Source: Benincasa hispida (Eukaryota > Streptophyta > Magnoliopsida > Cucurbitales > Cucurbitaceae). From it: a DNA stretch of 64,000 nucleotides. Under the pieces are notes generated by a model. It had not been told where the DNA came from. It made no database searches and saw only the letters and a program-made list of their open reading frames with translations. The position numbers and the translations under genes were made by a program. Below, in pieces: positions 1-11,289 of the stretch (position 1 is the stretch's first letter; every line of letters starts with the position of its first letter). The stretch covers positions 265,569 to 329,568 of the forward strand of contig NC_052350.1 of assembly GCF_009727055.1 (NCBI RefSeq). The letters run 5' to 3'.

Positions 1-1935
1 TCTCCATCATTTCCAGGTTCAAGAATAACTAAATCTTCAGGACGCATCGACATATTTATTATGAATTTTTCAACTGTTATAGTTGTTAATATGTCAACCC
101 AACAAAATCCAATTTCTAAGGTTACCTATAAGATCTAAATATTATATATTTAAATTAGCCCAAATCTAAGATTCATAAAGTATATATTTAAATCAGCCCA
201 AATCTAAGATCCATCAACTATATATTTAAATCAGCCAAAATAAAAAAAAATATATCCATGAATCATACGTTTAATTCAGTCCAAATGCAAACAAAATAAT
301 ATATATATAATGATATGAACCAATCTTTACTTTTTATAAACATATACATATATATTTCTACATTCAACAACGCCAAAAATACATATCATCGAATAGATAT
401 ATAAAAAATAAAGCCAAAGCAAATAAATAACATAATCATCCAGAAAATAGTCCAATAAATCAGCCAACAAAATCTAATTTCTACTAGTTCTAACTACCCA
501 AAATAGCAAACAAATGAGACAAATAATATACATATATTTCTAAGCTTCCAATCCAACAGATAAATCGTAGATCCATAAACTAAACATTAAGTTCAAACTA
601 AATGCAAACAAAATAATATATATATACATATATATATATAATATATAAGATGTTATATATTGAAAAACAACTAAAGAATAATTAACATAGAAGTGGAGCC
701 GGACGAACAAATGGAGACGATTTCGAACAATTTACGAATTTTGGACGGACGAGCAAACTGGAGGAGTTTGGATGCCAACAAGACAGAAAGCATAAAATGA
801 GGAAGATTTTCGGAATTTTGGAGCGGAGAATATGCAACAAAGAAGGCAAAATCGACGGACGGTAGAAAGCTTTCGATTGAAGGCAGGAAAGCTCGACGAG
901 GAAAAAGGGAGCAGGCACGGGATTTAATTGCATGACTCGTGTACCAGGTTACAGCGATTAACCACGATAGCATGATAAATACCCTATTTTTGGGAGTATT
1001 CTTCCTCTACCTATTTTTGTCATTATAGTATTAAAAAAATATTATTTTAAAAAAAAAAATCTTTTCCTCGTTTAAAGTTCATTTTTTGATGTTGTGGCAT
1101 CGGATCTTGAAACGATGGCCATTTGTTAGAGTCTTGAGTATTTGACTAATTTCGTTATTTCGAATCTGATTTTTGAGTCTACCTGAAGGTAGTGAGTTTG
1201 TTGAATGGCGAGATTGTGGTTTTCTTTGTTTTATTTATTTATTTTTGCTTTTTTATGAGGCCAAAGAGAGGGGTCGAGGTGGGGATCATTTTTTTCTCCC
1301 ATGCTCATGGGGTTCCCACAGTGGTCTGATGAATGAAATTATTATCATAGGGTGTTTTGTTTTGACTTTGCTTCCTAAAAAAAATTAAATAATTTCGTAA
1401 ATATATTTAATTAACATGCAGGCTTTTCAGGCGTTTTAAATAAATTAAAATTTTCTTATTGTTAATATTGTGTTCAAGTTATGTTTATACATGTGTGTTT
1501 AAATATTCACTTGGTGAATTGTCCGATGTCATACACAATACTAAGAGACATATAAGGACAATAAATACTATTCCAATTTAGTTAGATTCTTTGATGTTTG
1601 ATTTGACAAATATTAGAAACAACTAAGGAAAAGTAAAGTTTATTCTTTTTCTCTCTTTTAAGTTAAAAAAAAAAATGGAAGTGTGATTCAAATTTCTAAC
1701 TCCTGTGTTCACATTTTATGCCATATGCTCACATTCGACAAAAGAAAATATAGCTATTGGATAATCATAATAGCATTATATTATAGCTCAATTTACATAA
1801 ACAATAGAAACTTTGGAAGCAAAAATTCACCGAACACCAAAAATCGTCGGCAACCATTACAAAAAGTTATATTGTTGAATTTTCCCTAAAAAAGAAAAAC
1901 AAAAACAAAAAACCCATAAAAAGAAAAAAAATAAA
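1..1935. other. AT-rich intergenic left flank
   Basis: This stretch lies outside the large retrotransposon nest. It is AT-rich, with many short A and TA runs. Open frames at 671-973 (minus), 1173-1388 and 1683-1889 (plus) are short and resemble nothing I recognise; I treat them as chance. A somewhat less AT-rich patch at 690-960 shows no gene structure I can support. No RNA gene was seen. Confidence 0.6.
136..245. repeat. Short tandem repeat, ~45-50 bp unit
   Basis: The phrase TATATTTAAATYAGCC followed by CAAATCTAAGATYCAT recurs at about 145-180 and 185-220, with a third partial copy to about 235. A related phrase (CAAATGCAAACAAAATAATA) appears at about 285-304 and again near 600-620. Local tandem duplication in non-coding DNA is the simplest reading. 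Confidence 0.55.
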
Positions 1936-2378
1936 TCAATAATGCAACACATAAACATCGTAGTTGGATTGAAGTAATGAGTTTTTGCCAAAGCATAGCC
2001 ACTAGCAAATCGGAACTTGCCACTTCCTTCGACGACTGGCATCTCCCTCATGGCGTCGGAGATGAGATTCCGACCAAGCACAATGAAGAAGCTGCCGTTG
2101 TATTTACCATTAGTGAAGGCAAAGTTCATAGCCATCAAAAGCCCAATTTGATCTTCGGCCGAGGCCGCATATAATCCTTGAGATCGGCCCACCAATTGTG
2201 AGTCCAATTCAGGGTCCACGGTCAAAGGATTGTCAAAGATGTTGACTTCATCGAACACGGTGGCATTGTTGAGCGGTGGGAGAAATACAATGCTAGAGGG
2301 TTTAGCTCCACTGTGTCGTGCCAATAAAGATGAAAATGGGTAAGTTGTTGTTTGTTGAATTATAAAGATTTTGGCCAC
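1936..2378 (-). pseudogene. Dirigent-family protein, frameshifted pseudogene
   Basis: Dirigent proteins are small secreted beta-barrel proteins that steer stereoselective coupling of phenoxy radicals in lignan and lignin metabolism. The longest frame reads 173 residues from 2378. Its core matches the family: NATVFDEVNIFDNPLTV, SQLVGRSQGLYAAS and VLGRNLISDAMREMPVVEGS, then FRFASGYALAKTHYFNPTT. The usual ends sit in other frames. LTHFHLYWHDT lies upstream, about 2313-2346, shifted against the core. YDVYVLHY plus a TGA stop at 1936-1938 follows the core in yet another frame, with a few codons before it missing. A stop lies just upstream of LTHFH, and no signal peptide is seen. So there are at least two frame breaks plus loss of the N-terminus. 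Family assignment is firm; whether an upstream exon once existed is unknown. Confidence 0.82.
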
Positions 2379-3549
2379 ATCCTATCCATTATATATGCTA
2401 TATCATCTCAGCGCTCTAAATAGCCATAACGTCCCAAACAGCTCCTAAATGATAACAAAAGTAAACACAAAATTGTGATGATTTTGGTTGGCTTGACCGT
2501 GGCCTTTTTTACTTTTGGAGAGTTGGTTTGATTTACTTTGTGAGTAAAGAACTTTGGAATGAAAAGGGCCATGTATTATAAGCAAAATGAGTGCAAAATA
2601 ATATTAACCGCATTTGGCTAATTATAGAAGTAAATTTTAATGGCATTTTTTTAAAAATTGAATCTTTGCCGTTGAATAGGCTCGATGGTTATGGATGAGG
2701 TCATATATTGTTGCACTCAATATATATATATATATATATATAAGAAAATATGATCTTGGTTGGCTCGGAAAATTTACTTTTGGATAAGGTCATTGTCTGC
2801 TCGTGCTTCCCAAACTTGGTTTAGATAACTTCGATCTCAAGACTTTCCTATGTTCTTGGGCCATTTGTGCATGTTAGGCCTAAAATACGTGGGTCGTGGG
2901 CCAAGCTTTTGAGACCACCCTTCACTAGCAACATTATATAAATGATTGTAAGTTGAGAAATTGGAAATGTATATCTATAATGGGATGTCAAAATGAGACC
3001 ATAGCCATAGTTAATGTATTAAACATTATATCCTTAATCTCATATGTTTGTGAATTCTCACTTTCACTTATGGTTTAACTAAAAAAATTAACAAAAAATA
3101 ATAATGATGATGAATCTTTAAGTTATTTATTAATCTTTTTTTCTTAACATACGTGTTATGTTCGCAAAGTATATATATTTGCTAATTCCATAAAGGATAA
3201 ATATAACTTAGTATAAGTGAAATGTGGTAAAAGGAAAATTTAAGTTTCTACCACGAATTATTGTAAGGTGATCAATTTTTATTAACTTTCCATTACAACA
3301 AATTGAATATTAAATTTGGACATGTGTTGTAATTTTTATCCTTTATGGTCTAAAATTGAACATTACCGAAAATTGACAATATAAATGAGAAATCAATAGT
3401 AAAAACGAAAACATATAGTTTTTAAAAAAGTATCTATGTCATTCTGTTTTTCTTTCCTAGAATATTACATCATATTTATAGGTCGGGAGTTCTAACCCTA
3501 TGACCTCTCCTAAAAGTAGAGATGCATTAATTGTTAAGCTATACATTAG
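2379..3549. other. Intergenic region up to the retrotransposon nest
   Basis: AT-rich non-coding DNA with no supportable gene. It contains a perfect TA microsatellite at 2721-2742. The last five bases, ATTAG at 3545-3549, form the left target duplication of the large Sirevirus-type element. Confidence 0.6.
2721..2742. repeat. (TA)11 microsatellite
   Basis: Eleven uninterrupted TA units. Simple-sequence repeat in intergenic DNA; likely length-polymorphic. Confidence 0.9.
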
Positions 3550-4877
3550 TGAAAAAGCAATAGGTTGACTCGTCACTTGAATTATGGATGTTAAACGGAA
3601 AGCACTGACAAGTACTGTAACAACAAAATTCTAACAACATGAAAACAAGTAAATGAATATAGGAGTTAGTAACCCAGTTCAATGATAAATTACTAACTTT
3701 TGGGGGCAGTATGCCTAGGAAAGATAATTCAATAATATTAAAGGGTTAACAATTACAACGTCATACTTATCTATAATACACCGACTACTATAGTGACTCA
3801 CGTAGAGTCAAACTCACAAGTTACCTAGGCACCTCTTAGATGTAAGACTCTCAATTGTACTCAAGCTTGTTGAGGATTGTGCCCTAAATCTTGTGGTTTG
3901 CGATGTATAAACAATATTCATTTATTTAATGAAATAAGAAGTTATTTTATTTGACATTTAAAATTGTATAACTCAATCCAATAAACAAGATCCGAGATTA
4001 TTTTATGTAACTTAAACATGTACGTGGTTGACATACAAGTGGATCATGTTCAAGTAATAATCTAAATGGTCTGTGGTATATGGATAAGATTGGGTGTCTT
4101 ATCCTGGTGACACTATGGATGCAATCCACTTTGTAGTTGTTACAATGGTTGTAAAGTGTTACAATGATTCAATCCTAATCATTCATGTGGAGACATGTGA
4201 ATGAAGGTATTCTATACAAAGAGTTTGTATAAGATTGAACCGCGAAACAATTAGTCTTTTTTTATAACACCATTACTTGAAAGACTTACATTTCACTAGG
4301 ATATCCATAGGTAACTTGACCTTAATACTGAGTGAGTTGTGAACTCCTACCTATGAGGGATCCTTTGATATGTATGGATAAGAGTGGCTAGATTTGCCGA
4401 CTCAATATGCCTACCATTTTGGGATTTTTTTTTTTAGTGGGCACTGGGAACACAACTATACAAGATGAAATTCTCTTATTCCCGTCTTAAGGGAAAGTAG
4501 ATGATTTGCTCCCTTAAGGGTTGATTCTGAGTCTTGAATAATGAGGTGTCTCACCCTCTCACTGGCTAGAGAGAGGTCTAGTTTATAATTGGATTATAAC
4601 TACTTGTTCATTAGAAGAATTAATGGTACATAAGGAGTTATATATAACTATAGGGATAAAATGGTCATTTGACCTAGTTGTAGTTACGAGCATTTTGTGA
4701 AGGGTCAATTTATTGTTGATTGGTTCTATCTATGGATACAAAAATATATCTATAGTATAAAGAGTGCAATTGTCGGTCTTTAATGGAGTGACTGACAGTT
4801 AAAGAATGTTGGTTAATTAATTAAAGAGTTTAATTAGTTAATCTTGTATCATTGGAGCTTCTAAACTGTAGGTATAT

Positions 4878-6589
4878 TGATAACTGGCAGAAATGCCAGT
4901 TATTATAAGCCTTTTATTTAGAATTATGAGGGCTAACAGGTAGAAAACGCAGTAATAATACTTAGAATTTGTGAAAAATTGAGTTTTGGTTCGATAAGCA
5001 CCTAAAACCTCACTGACCCAATATTATGCGTTATTCCATGCCAAAGTGTCTATTTTTGTGGCTATCGCAGGAATCAAACGCATGCGTTTGTAATAAGCAA
5101 TCACAGACAAACGCATGCGCTGAAGCCAGGCGACCGCAAAAGACGAACGCAGACGGCAACCTCATGCGTCCAACGCATGGAAGTTGAGGTAAACACATGC
5201 GTCCAACGCATGGAGAACGCGGTGAACAAATAGAGATTGCGGCCACGAAGTGACAGCCATAATAGAAGATCGCAAGATGGGTAGAACGCGTTGATAACTT
5301 CAGCTAAATTAAGCTCAGACGCATACCTTGGGAGTATCAACAAGATAAGGCGATGTGACAACGACCATACCGCGACAAAAGCAGTAGTGAGCCATACCTT
5401 CACCATTACAGCTGTCAGCATCCAAATTCTATAAATAGTCCTTGAGACCTTCATTTTGAGACATCCGAACTTCTGCCTCAAGGCAGAAGTTTGTGATCAC
5501 AGATGAGAGCTTGAAAGAGACTTCCAATGAGAATTCTTCATTTTCACAGCCCAGACCGAGTGACGATCAGAGCATTCGTCAGAGATAGAGCTCGAGAGAG
5601 ACATCTCCACCATTCAACCATGGCACTACCGACAACCTTGACGCAGAGTCCTTTATCTTCCTTCTAATCTCTGTATTGTATTACATTTTAGCTTGAGATA
5701 TTAAGATATTTTGTGATCAATGCAAATCTTACTCCTTCATTACCGTCTTCTTCATCATCTTCATCTCTATCATAGTTTTTCTTCAGCGTTTATTAATCAA
5801 AGTCAATCACATACTTAATCGTGTAGCCTAGAGATAGGACGCATGTAGCAACCCACCGAGAGGTTTCGTTGTGCAAAATATAGTGAGTTAATCCTCTTTG
5901 CTTGATGAAAGGCTGTGGCAATGCCTGTCTATGGGATGTTGCATTGCTTGTGTATAAGTTAAGTAGTCGCGTCTAACTGCCTGAGAAGGTAAGGGATGGA
6001 ACGCACTAAGCAAGGTTCGTATTGTTCCTAGAGATAGGCACAATCTTATGCTCGACGCAACCATGCACTATAGAGATATAGTCATGTGGCTGACCACCTA
6101 GAGGTATGATGCGTTAGTGAAACGAGCTGAGATTACTCGAGCGATTTAAGATAGTAAATGTTACTAAGCGTTAATGGTTGTTGTGTCTTTACCTATTCTC
6201 ATTACAAGTCTTCTATTGCTCAATCTGTTTAGTTAGGAGTAGGAGTAGTGTGCAAAACATTTAAACCTTCTTCGCTTTATTTTTGTTCTAATTCATCGCC
6301 TCAGACGCATCACTTCATAAATATTATTGAGTGACAAGTCCCGTGTTCGACCTCGGATTACCCGAGAAACTTGCGTTTGTGTTATACTTGGCGCAAGCGT
6401 AAGAAAACTTGTGATAGGAACGCACGATTATTGCATGCTAAGATTTACGCATCATCATTCCAATGCATGACCTCAGACGCATGAGAGCAAACACATCAGT
6501 TATGTCTAACGCATGATTTCATGATTCAAACCCATCCATCCTTAAATGATAAAAATAAAATAGAAACGCGTCCCTAAATTATCCCAACA
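4878..6589 (+). mobile_element. Athila-type Ty3/gypsy solo LTR
   Basis: 1712 bp, beginning TGATAACTGGCAGAAATGCC and ending AAATTATCCCAACA, with a perfect 5-bp target duplication TATAT (4873-4877 and 6590-6594). The start is a 10-bp stem with a GAAA loop (4880-4903), as in the minus-strand Athila LTRs at 45396-46944 and 59488-61081. Rich in ACGCAT/ATGCGT words, including the perfect palindrome CAAACGCATGCGTTTG (5075-5090). The phrase GTGTTCGACCTCGGATTACC near 6343-6362 is the kind of downstream motif these LTRs carry. Open frames at 5031-5481 are chance. Confidence 0.85.
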
Positions 6590-6879
6590 TATATGGTTTT
6601 AGAATAATTTGAAATGTTCAAATTATTTAAGGAAAAATTTATATTAATATGATTAATATAAAGTATAATGTATATTGATAAATTATACATAGTTAATTAT
6701 GAATGTGATTTATAACTAGTACTATGTAAAAGTGAATTAACATAATGTATATTGATACATAATAGTTAATTATAAATATGATTTACAATTAATTAGAGAG
6801 ACAAATATTTGAATGAGATTCAAGTTAATATAATGTATATTGATATATTATAATATATAGTTAATTATAAATATGAATT

Positions 6880-8693
6880 TGTTGGATCGACACCAGCACG
6901 ACGGAAGACATCAGGATCGATAAGCACTCCAATCGATTAATTTTGGCGGAAAAGAAACATGCTAAAACAGAGTTTAATAGGTTTCAAGAACATACCTTGG
7001 CCGAACCGTTGAAATCTCTATTTCCAGCAGCTAATTCCTCCAAATCTTTGTGTAGACCATCACAAGATCTACCCTACTATTTTCTTGGTGCTCTAGATTG
7101 AGTCGTGGGACTCAAAATAAGCTGGAATCAAAGGGAATTTGGAGAAAGCTCATTGCATCAACCTAAAATGAAGAACATCTTCTTCATCCGAATTTTTCAG
7201 AAAAATTCAATCAGTTCACCACCTTCATCACGCTCCAATCTCTTCAATATATTGAAGACTATCATGCAAAGAGATTTGCTGCATGGGATGCAACTCATGC
7301 TTGGAGTTAATGAAGGAAGATGTGAGTTTCTTTGTAAGCTACTTTGAAGATGAACATGAAAAACTCATTTGTCAAGTTTGTGTAATTTTCTATTTCCAAA
7401 ATCTATTTTGATTTTAAAAACATATTTTATTTCTAAAATCAAAATTTATTAATTTTACAAATTAATTTCATAAATTAATTTTCTAATAAAATTAATAAAT
7501 AATTATTTAAACAATTTAAATAATTCTAATTAATTTAATATCCAATATTAAATTAATTTTTACACAAATTCATCTTCATATATTTAATCATATTTAAATA
7601 TATATATATATATATTCTCCAATTCCGTTTGATTCTAATTTAAACGTTTCAAATTAACTTATCATGCTACTCTAGAGCTAATCCATTTCCGAGCTAGTAG
7701 GGGGACCTTATGGACCTACAGATCATGGGCTCCAACGATCTGAGATTAATCGGCTAAACTCATTAGACTGATCTAACCCCCATTCGTTAACTAATGGGTC
7801 ACTCCACTAAAGCCATTAGTTGAACTCCCTTCACTGTAGATATATTATGTTCACTCGATATAACCATGATTAGTAAGTTAACCCTTCACAGGTTGTTCGT
7901 AATAACGGCTGGGTCAAATCTCTGTTTTACCCCCAAAATTACCTCTTGTTCCTTAAGTCCCCACTGATCCCTTAATGAACAATTTTTTTTTTGTGATCCA
8001 ATCAACAGAACTGAGTCCCTCTTACGCTAAATGAGAGGGCGGGATCCCTTGTTCAAGCCCTAGAATCAGCACTTAAGGGAACAACCTCTCTACTATCCCT
8101 AAAAGCGGGTAGGAGGGAATTACCTCTTGCACCCAATGTCCCTGGCTATCTATCCGGTCTTATCCCTGAAATGAGAGTCTTATTGAGCTGGCGCTGTTGA
8201 GCCAACCCTTACCTATGTAAATCTAAGGGTAATCTCGAATAAACAGGAGTTCATAGTTAGCTCAGGATTAAGGTCAAGTTACCTAGGTCATCGCTTTGAA
8301 ATAGTCAGTCTTAAACTGTAAACAACGTTAAAAAGTAAGAATGACTCATTTTGTGGTTCGATCTTGTACAAACCCTTTTGCACAAGGACACACCCACTCC
8401 TCATGTCCAATATGAACGAATTAGGATCACTTCGTTTGTAGCACTTTACAACTACTTGTAACAACTACAGAGTAGGCTGCATCCAATAGTGTTACAAGAA
8501 TAACGTACCCAACCTTATCCATATACTATAGATCATTTTGACTATTTACTCAAACCTAATCCACCTTTATGTCTCCACATAAAGTTCAAGTACTCATCCA
8601 ATAGTCAAGAAATTTTTAGGTTTATTGTATTTCTATTCAAGCAATAGATCTATTCAATAACATCTATTCAAGCAATACAGAGCCCGCTCAACA
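6880..8693 (-). mobile_element. Family-B LTR inside A1
   Basis: Starts TGTTGGATCGACACC and ends GCTCAACA. The body matches the family-B LTRs at 35622-44952 and 40913-42905, for example GAGCTAGTAGGGGGACC near 7693 and GTAAACAACGTTAAAAAGTAAG near 8318. Flanks GAATT and TTTTC do not form a clean duplication, and the last ~60 bp differ from other family-B ends, so the right edge may be deleted or rearranged. A frame at 7105-7347 resembles nothing I recognise. Confidence 0.6.
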
Positions 8694-9184
8694 TTTTCTC
8701 TGATTTTTCTCTCTGTAGGAGAATAACACGAAAGTCTTCTTGGTGGTGTCCATTATTCGTGATTAGTGTTGAACGTGGGAATTTTTGTATGAGGGAGATC
8801 AAGCTCGAGGCGGTTCTTGACTTGGAAATGAAACACCCAGAAGAGAGTTTTCAAGGATAAGTTTCATATTGATCAATTCTCCTTCTTAAAAACATGCTTA
8901 GATAGAATTGTTTGTCCTGTAAATTTATGTTATTCTTTGTATTTTATGTTTTTCAAATTGGAAGCCCAATTTCATGGCATTCACACGGTTCTATGAGGAA
9001 TTTGATTCCTTCAAGGCTCCCCCCTAAATGTGATAATATTAGTGCTGAACACTTTGACTTTCGATAGTGTTTGAGACCCTTCTCTGCTTGATTATCTTCC
9101 TTGTAACTCACTGAACTCCTTTCATATGAGAACTTAGGTCCCTCTAAGTCTTGAGAACTCACTTTTCAATAAATAATACCTTAG

Positions 9185-10410
9185 TGTCACATGGTTAGAG
9201 TTTAAGCTAACCGAATGTGCAACACTTGGCTGTCTTGCTATCAAAGAAGCAAAAAGTAAGCCTTATGAAGAGCTTTTGCCTATTAAAGGCACTTAGGTAC
9301 AAGTTAAGAGGTTTTAACAGTGATGGGAAAGTGAGTGAGTTTGAGAGAATGGTTTAGAGCTTTGTTGATGCTCAACTCATTCATTGTGTACAAATGAGGG
9401 GTAGTGTGCTATTTATAGCCTTGCCTCACCGACATAAGGGACTTAAACTGCCCTTAAGGGTCAGTTATAGCTCATTTAGAGCCTTCTCAATGTGTCTTTG
9501 AAGGTTCTTGGGCCATACTAGGCCTTTCTACAATCATTCAAGTACATACAAGATGTTTCTAGACTCTCCTAGGCTATTCTAGACCATTACAGATAAATCT
9601 AGAACATTTACATATAGGCTGGAGTTGGGACATTCTAGCATGTCCATGAGCCATCTAGAGTCATCTGACATGTTTTGGCACTATCTAGCCTTTCTAAAGG
9701 CTTTCGACACTGTCTAGCCTATTCTAGGGTTGTATAGGCCTGTCTGGATGCTTCCAGACGTGTCCAGGCCTTTCTCGAATGCACTGGCACTGTCTAGTGC
9801 CTTTTGGGACCATCTGGGGTTGTCTAGGCCATGGGAAAGCAACCTGGTTGTGTCTTGATCATTCTAGAAGCTTCAAGGGCTATCTAGAGGTGTCGTGCAT
9901 CTTCCAGCATTGTCCCGAAAGGTCTCAACCATGGGGGTATGCGCAAGGACTTGTGCGCACCTGAGGTGTGAGTGTGTGGCATTGCACGCATGCATTGGCG
10001 TTCGCTTCTGTGAGGCGTATGGGGAAGCATATGCATGGCTTGTCGCCTGGGGATCGTGTAGGCGTGGTTGCTTTTGCACGTCTGGACTCGTGCATCTAGG
10101 ACAGGGGCGCACGCTTGGTCACGCACCCATTGGCTTTCTTGGCTTCACATGGGGTCGTGCGTCTTCTGGGCGTGCGTGCGCATATGGTGCACATGGGCAC
10201 TCGGTGGGGCTCTTACAGGGGTCTTGACCGTGCGCCTGATGCTTGGACGCTATCGTACGACCTTGGCAACTTGTTTTCTCACTTAGTCGTGCACGTGTGC
10301 GACGCTTGGGGGCTTTAGGGCACCTCTTCCTTGACTTCTCCTTAGCCTCGCTAAAGGAGTCTTGGCCCATTTCATCGCGGTTTGAAGGGTCATCTTTGTG
10401 GGGTGTGACA
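9185..10410 (-). mobile_element. TGTCACA-type LTR (probable Ty3/gypsy solo LTR)
   Basis: The 1226-bp insert begins TGTCACATGG and ends GGGGTGTGACA, giving a 7-bp inverted terminal repeat TGTCACA/TGTGACA. TTAG is present on both sides (9181-9184, 10411-10414); the intact right-hand Sirevirus LTR reads CTTAGGCTCC at this place. Minus-strand LTRs starting TGTCACACCCC are typical of chromovirus (Tekay/Del-like) elements, which is an inference here. Its right third is clearly richer in G+C than its surroundings, and the words TCTAG and CTAGCC recur from 9540 to 9900. The overlapping open frames at 9779-10425 on both strands look like by-products of that composition. Confidence 0.6.
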
Positions 10411-11020
10411 TTAGGCTCCCCTTAAGGCTTGAGAAATTCTTCACGATGATTGAAGTCTTAGGCTCCCCTAAGACCGAGAATCTCTTCCCTTCAATTGTGC
10501 CTTATGCTCCCTTTAAGACATAATAATCTCTATATTCTTGAACGATTCACACAATGACATTGCACAACAGAAAATAGTGAGCAAAGATAAAACCAATTTG
10601 TTTAGAAAAACAACCACCAAGAACAAATATACTCATCATAATAAACAAATGTGACCATCCTAAATGAGGGCCATTATTCTCCTTTTAAAAATGTGGCCAA
10701 TCAAGGAAAGAATTTTCAAAAAAATATTTCCCTTTTTGTCAAAATAAAATCCACCATAAATAAGAAAAATATCGATCAAAATACTTATGCTAAGATTTCC
10801 TAGATTAGAACATGAAAATATTCTGCATGTAAATTTCAATTAGGAAAGAAAAATATTCTGCAGAAAATAGTAATGTCTGAGGTAGATGTTAAGACTTCAT
10901 TTGTGACAACTACAAAAACCGCCAGAAGTTGCCTTACAAAAATATAAAGACAATTAAATCTCCAAAAATCTCTCTTTGGCTGATATTTTTTAAGGCAGGA
11001 TATTTAGCAACCAACCAACA

Positions 11021-11289
11021 AAATAAAGGATGTCAGAAATAACGTTGAAACATCATCAATAGCAATTGAAAGAGCAGAAAACTTTTACAACAAAACCCAA
11101 ACAAATAAAACCATTTAGCCAAGAGCAATCAAAACTAAACATCAACAAACAACCAAACCAAACAACACCAAAACCTTCAAAACCAAGAACCTCAATAGAA
11201 AAAGCTTGAGCTTTCCTCCAGATCTCCAACACAACACCACCATGTCACCACCACATCGCTCCCTTTTTTGCTTTAAAAAGAAAAAAAAA
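11021..11289 (-). other. Sirevirus region between envelope-like frame and 3' LTR
   Basis: Non-coding. On the minus strand this is the untranslated stretch downstream of the envelope-like frame. It is CA-rich on the plus strand, with repeated ACCAAA and CAACAA words. I cannot identify a convincing polypurine tract. Confidence 0.45.

Larger units (their letters stand above)
3868..9013 (+). mobile_element. Copia LTR 'A1' (family A) inside Sirevirus 3' LTR
   Basis: Begins TGTTGAGGATTGTGCCCTAAA and ends TTGATTCCTTCA, the family-A LTR ends seen throughout the window. Flanking target duplications are AAGCT (3863-3867) and AGGCT (9014-9018), one mismatch. No coding region is present, so it is a solo LTR. 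It is split by an Athila-type solo LTR (4878-6589) and a family-B LTR (6880-8693). The A1 pieces are 3868-4877, 6590-6879 and 8694-9013; part of the A1 sequence is missing near the family-B insertion. Confidence 0.75.
3550..11020 (-). repeat. Sirevirus 3' LTR, split by two insertions
   Basis: LTR pieces are 3550-3867, 9014-9184 and 10411-11020, about 1.1 kb in all. They align in order with the right-hand LTR. The inner edge CCAACCAACA at 11011-11020 is my best estimate: the right copy seems to have a deletion there, and no clean polypurine tract is seen next to it. Runs of TTAGGCTCCCCTTAAG type (10411-10520) are a recognisable internal repeat of this LTR and also occur at 58980-59240. Insertions are A1 at 3868-9013 and a TGTCACA-type LTR at 9185-10410. 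Confidence 0.72.

Noticed and set aside
671..973. Minus-strand 100-codon ORF as a host gene
   Set aside because: No recognisable domain, biased composition, no supporting structure; an alternative frame is open over the same stretch.
7105..7347. 80-codon plus-strand ORF in the family-B LTR
   Set aside because: The corresponding positions in other family-B LTRs are not open, and no domain is seen.
9779..10425. Cluster of overlapping ORFs of 60-110 codons on both strands
   Set aside because: All lie in the GC-rich part of an LTR, overlap on both strands and show no domain; few stops are expected from the composition.
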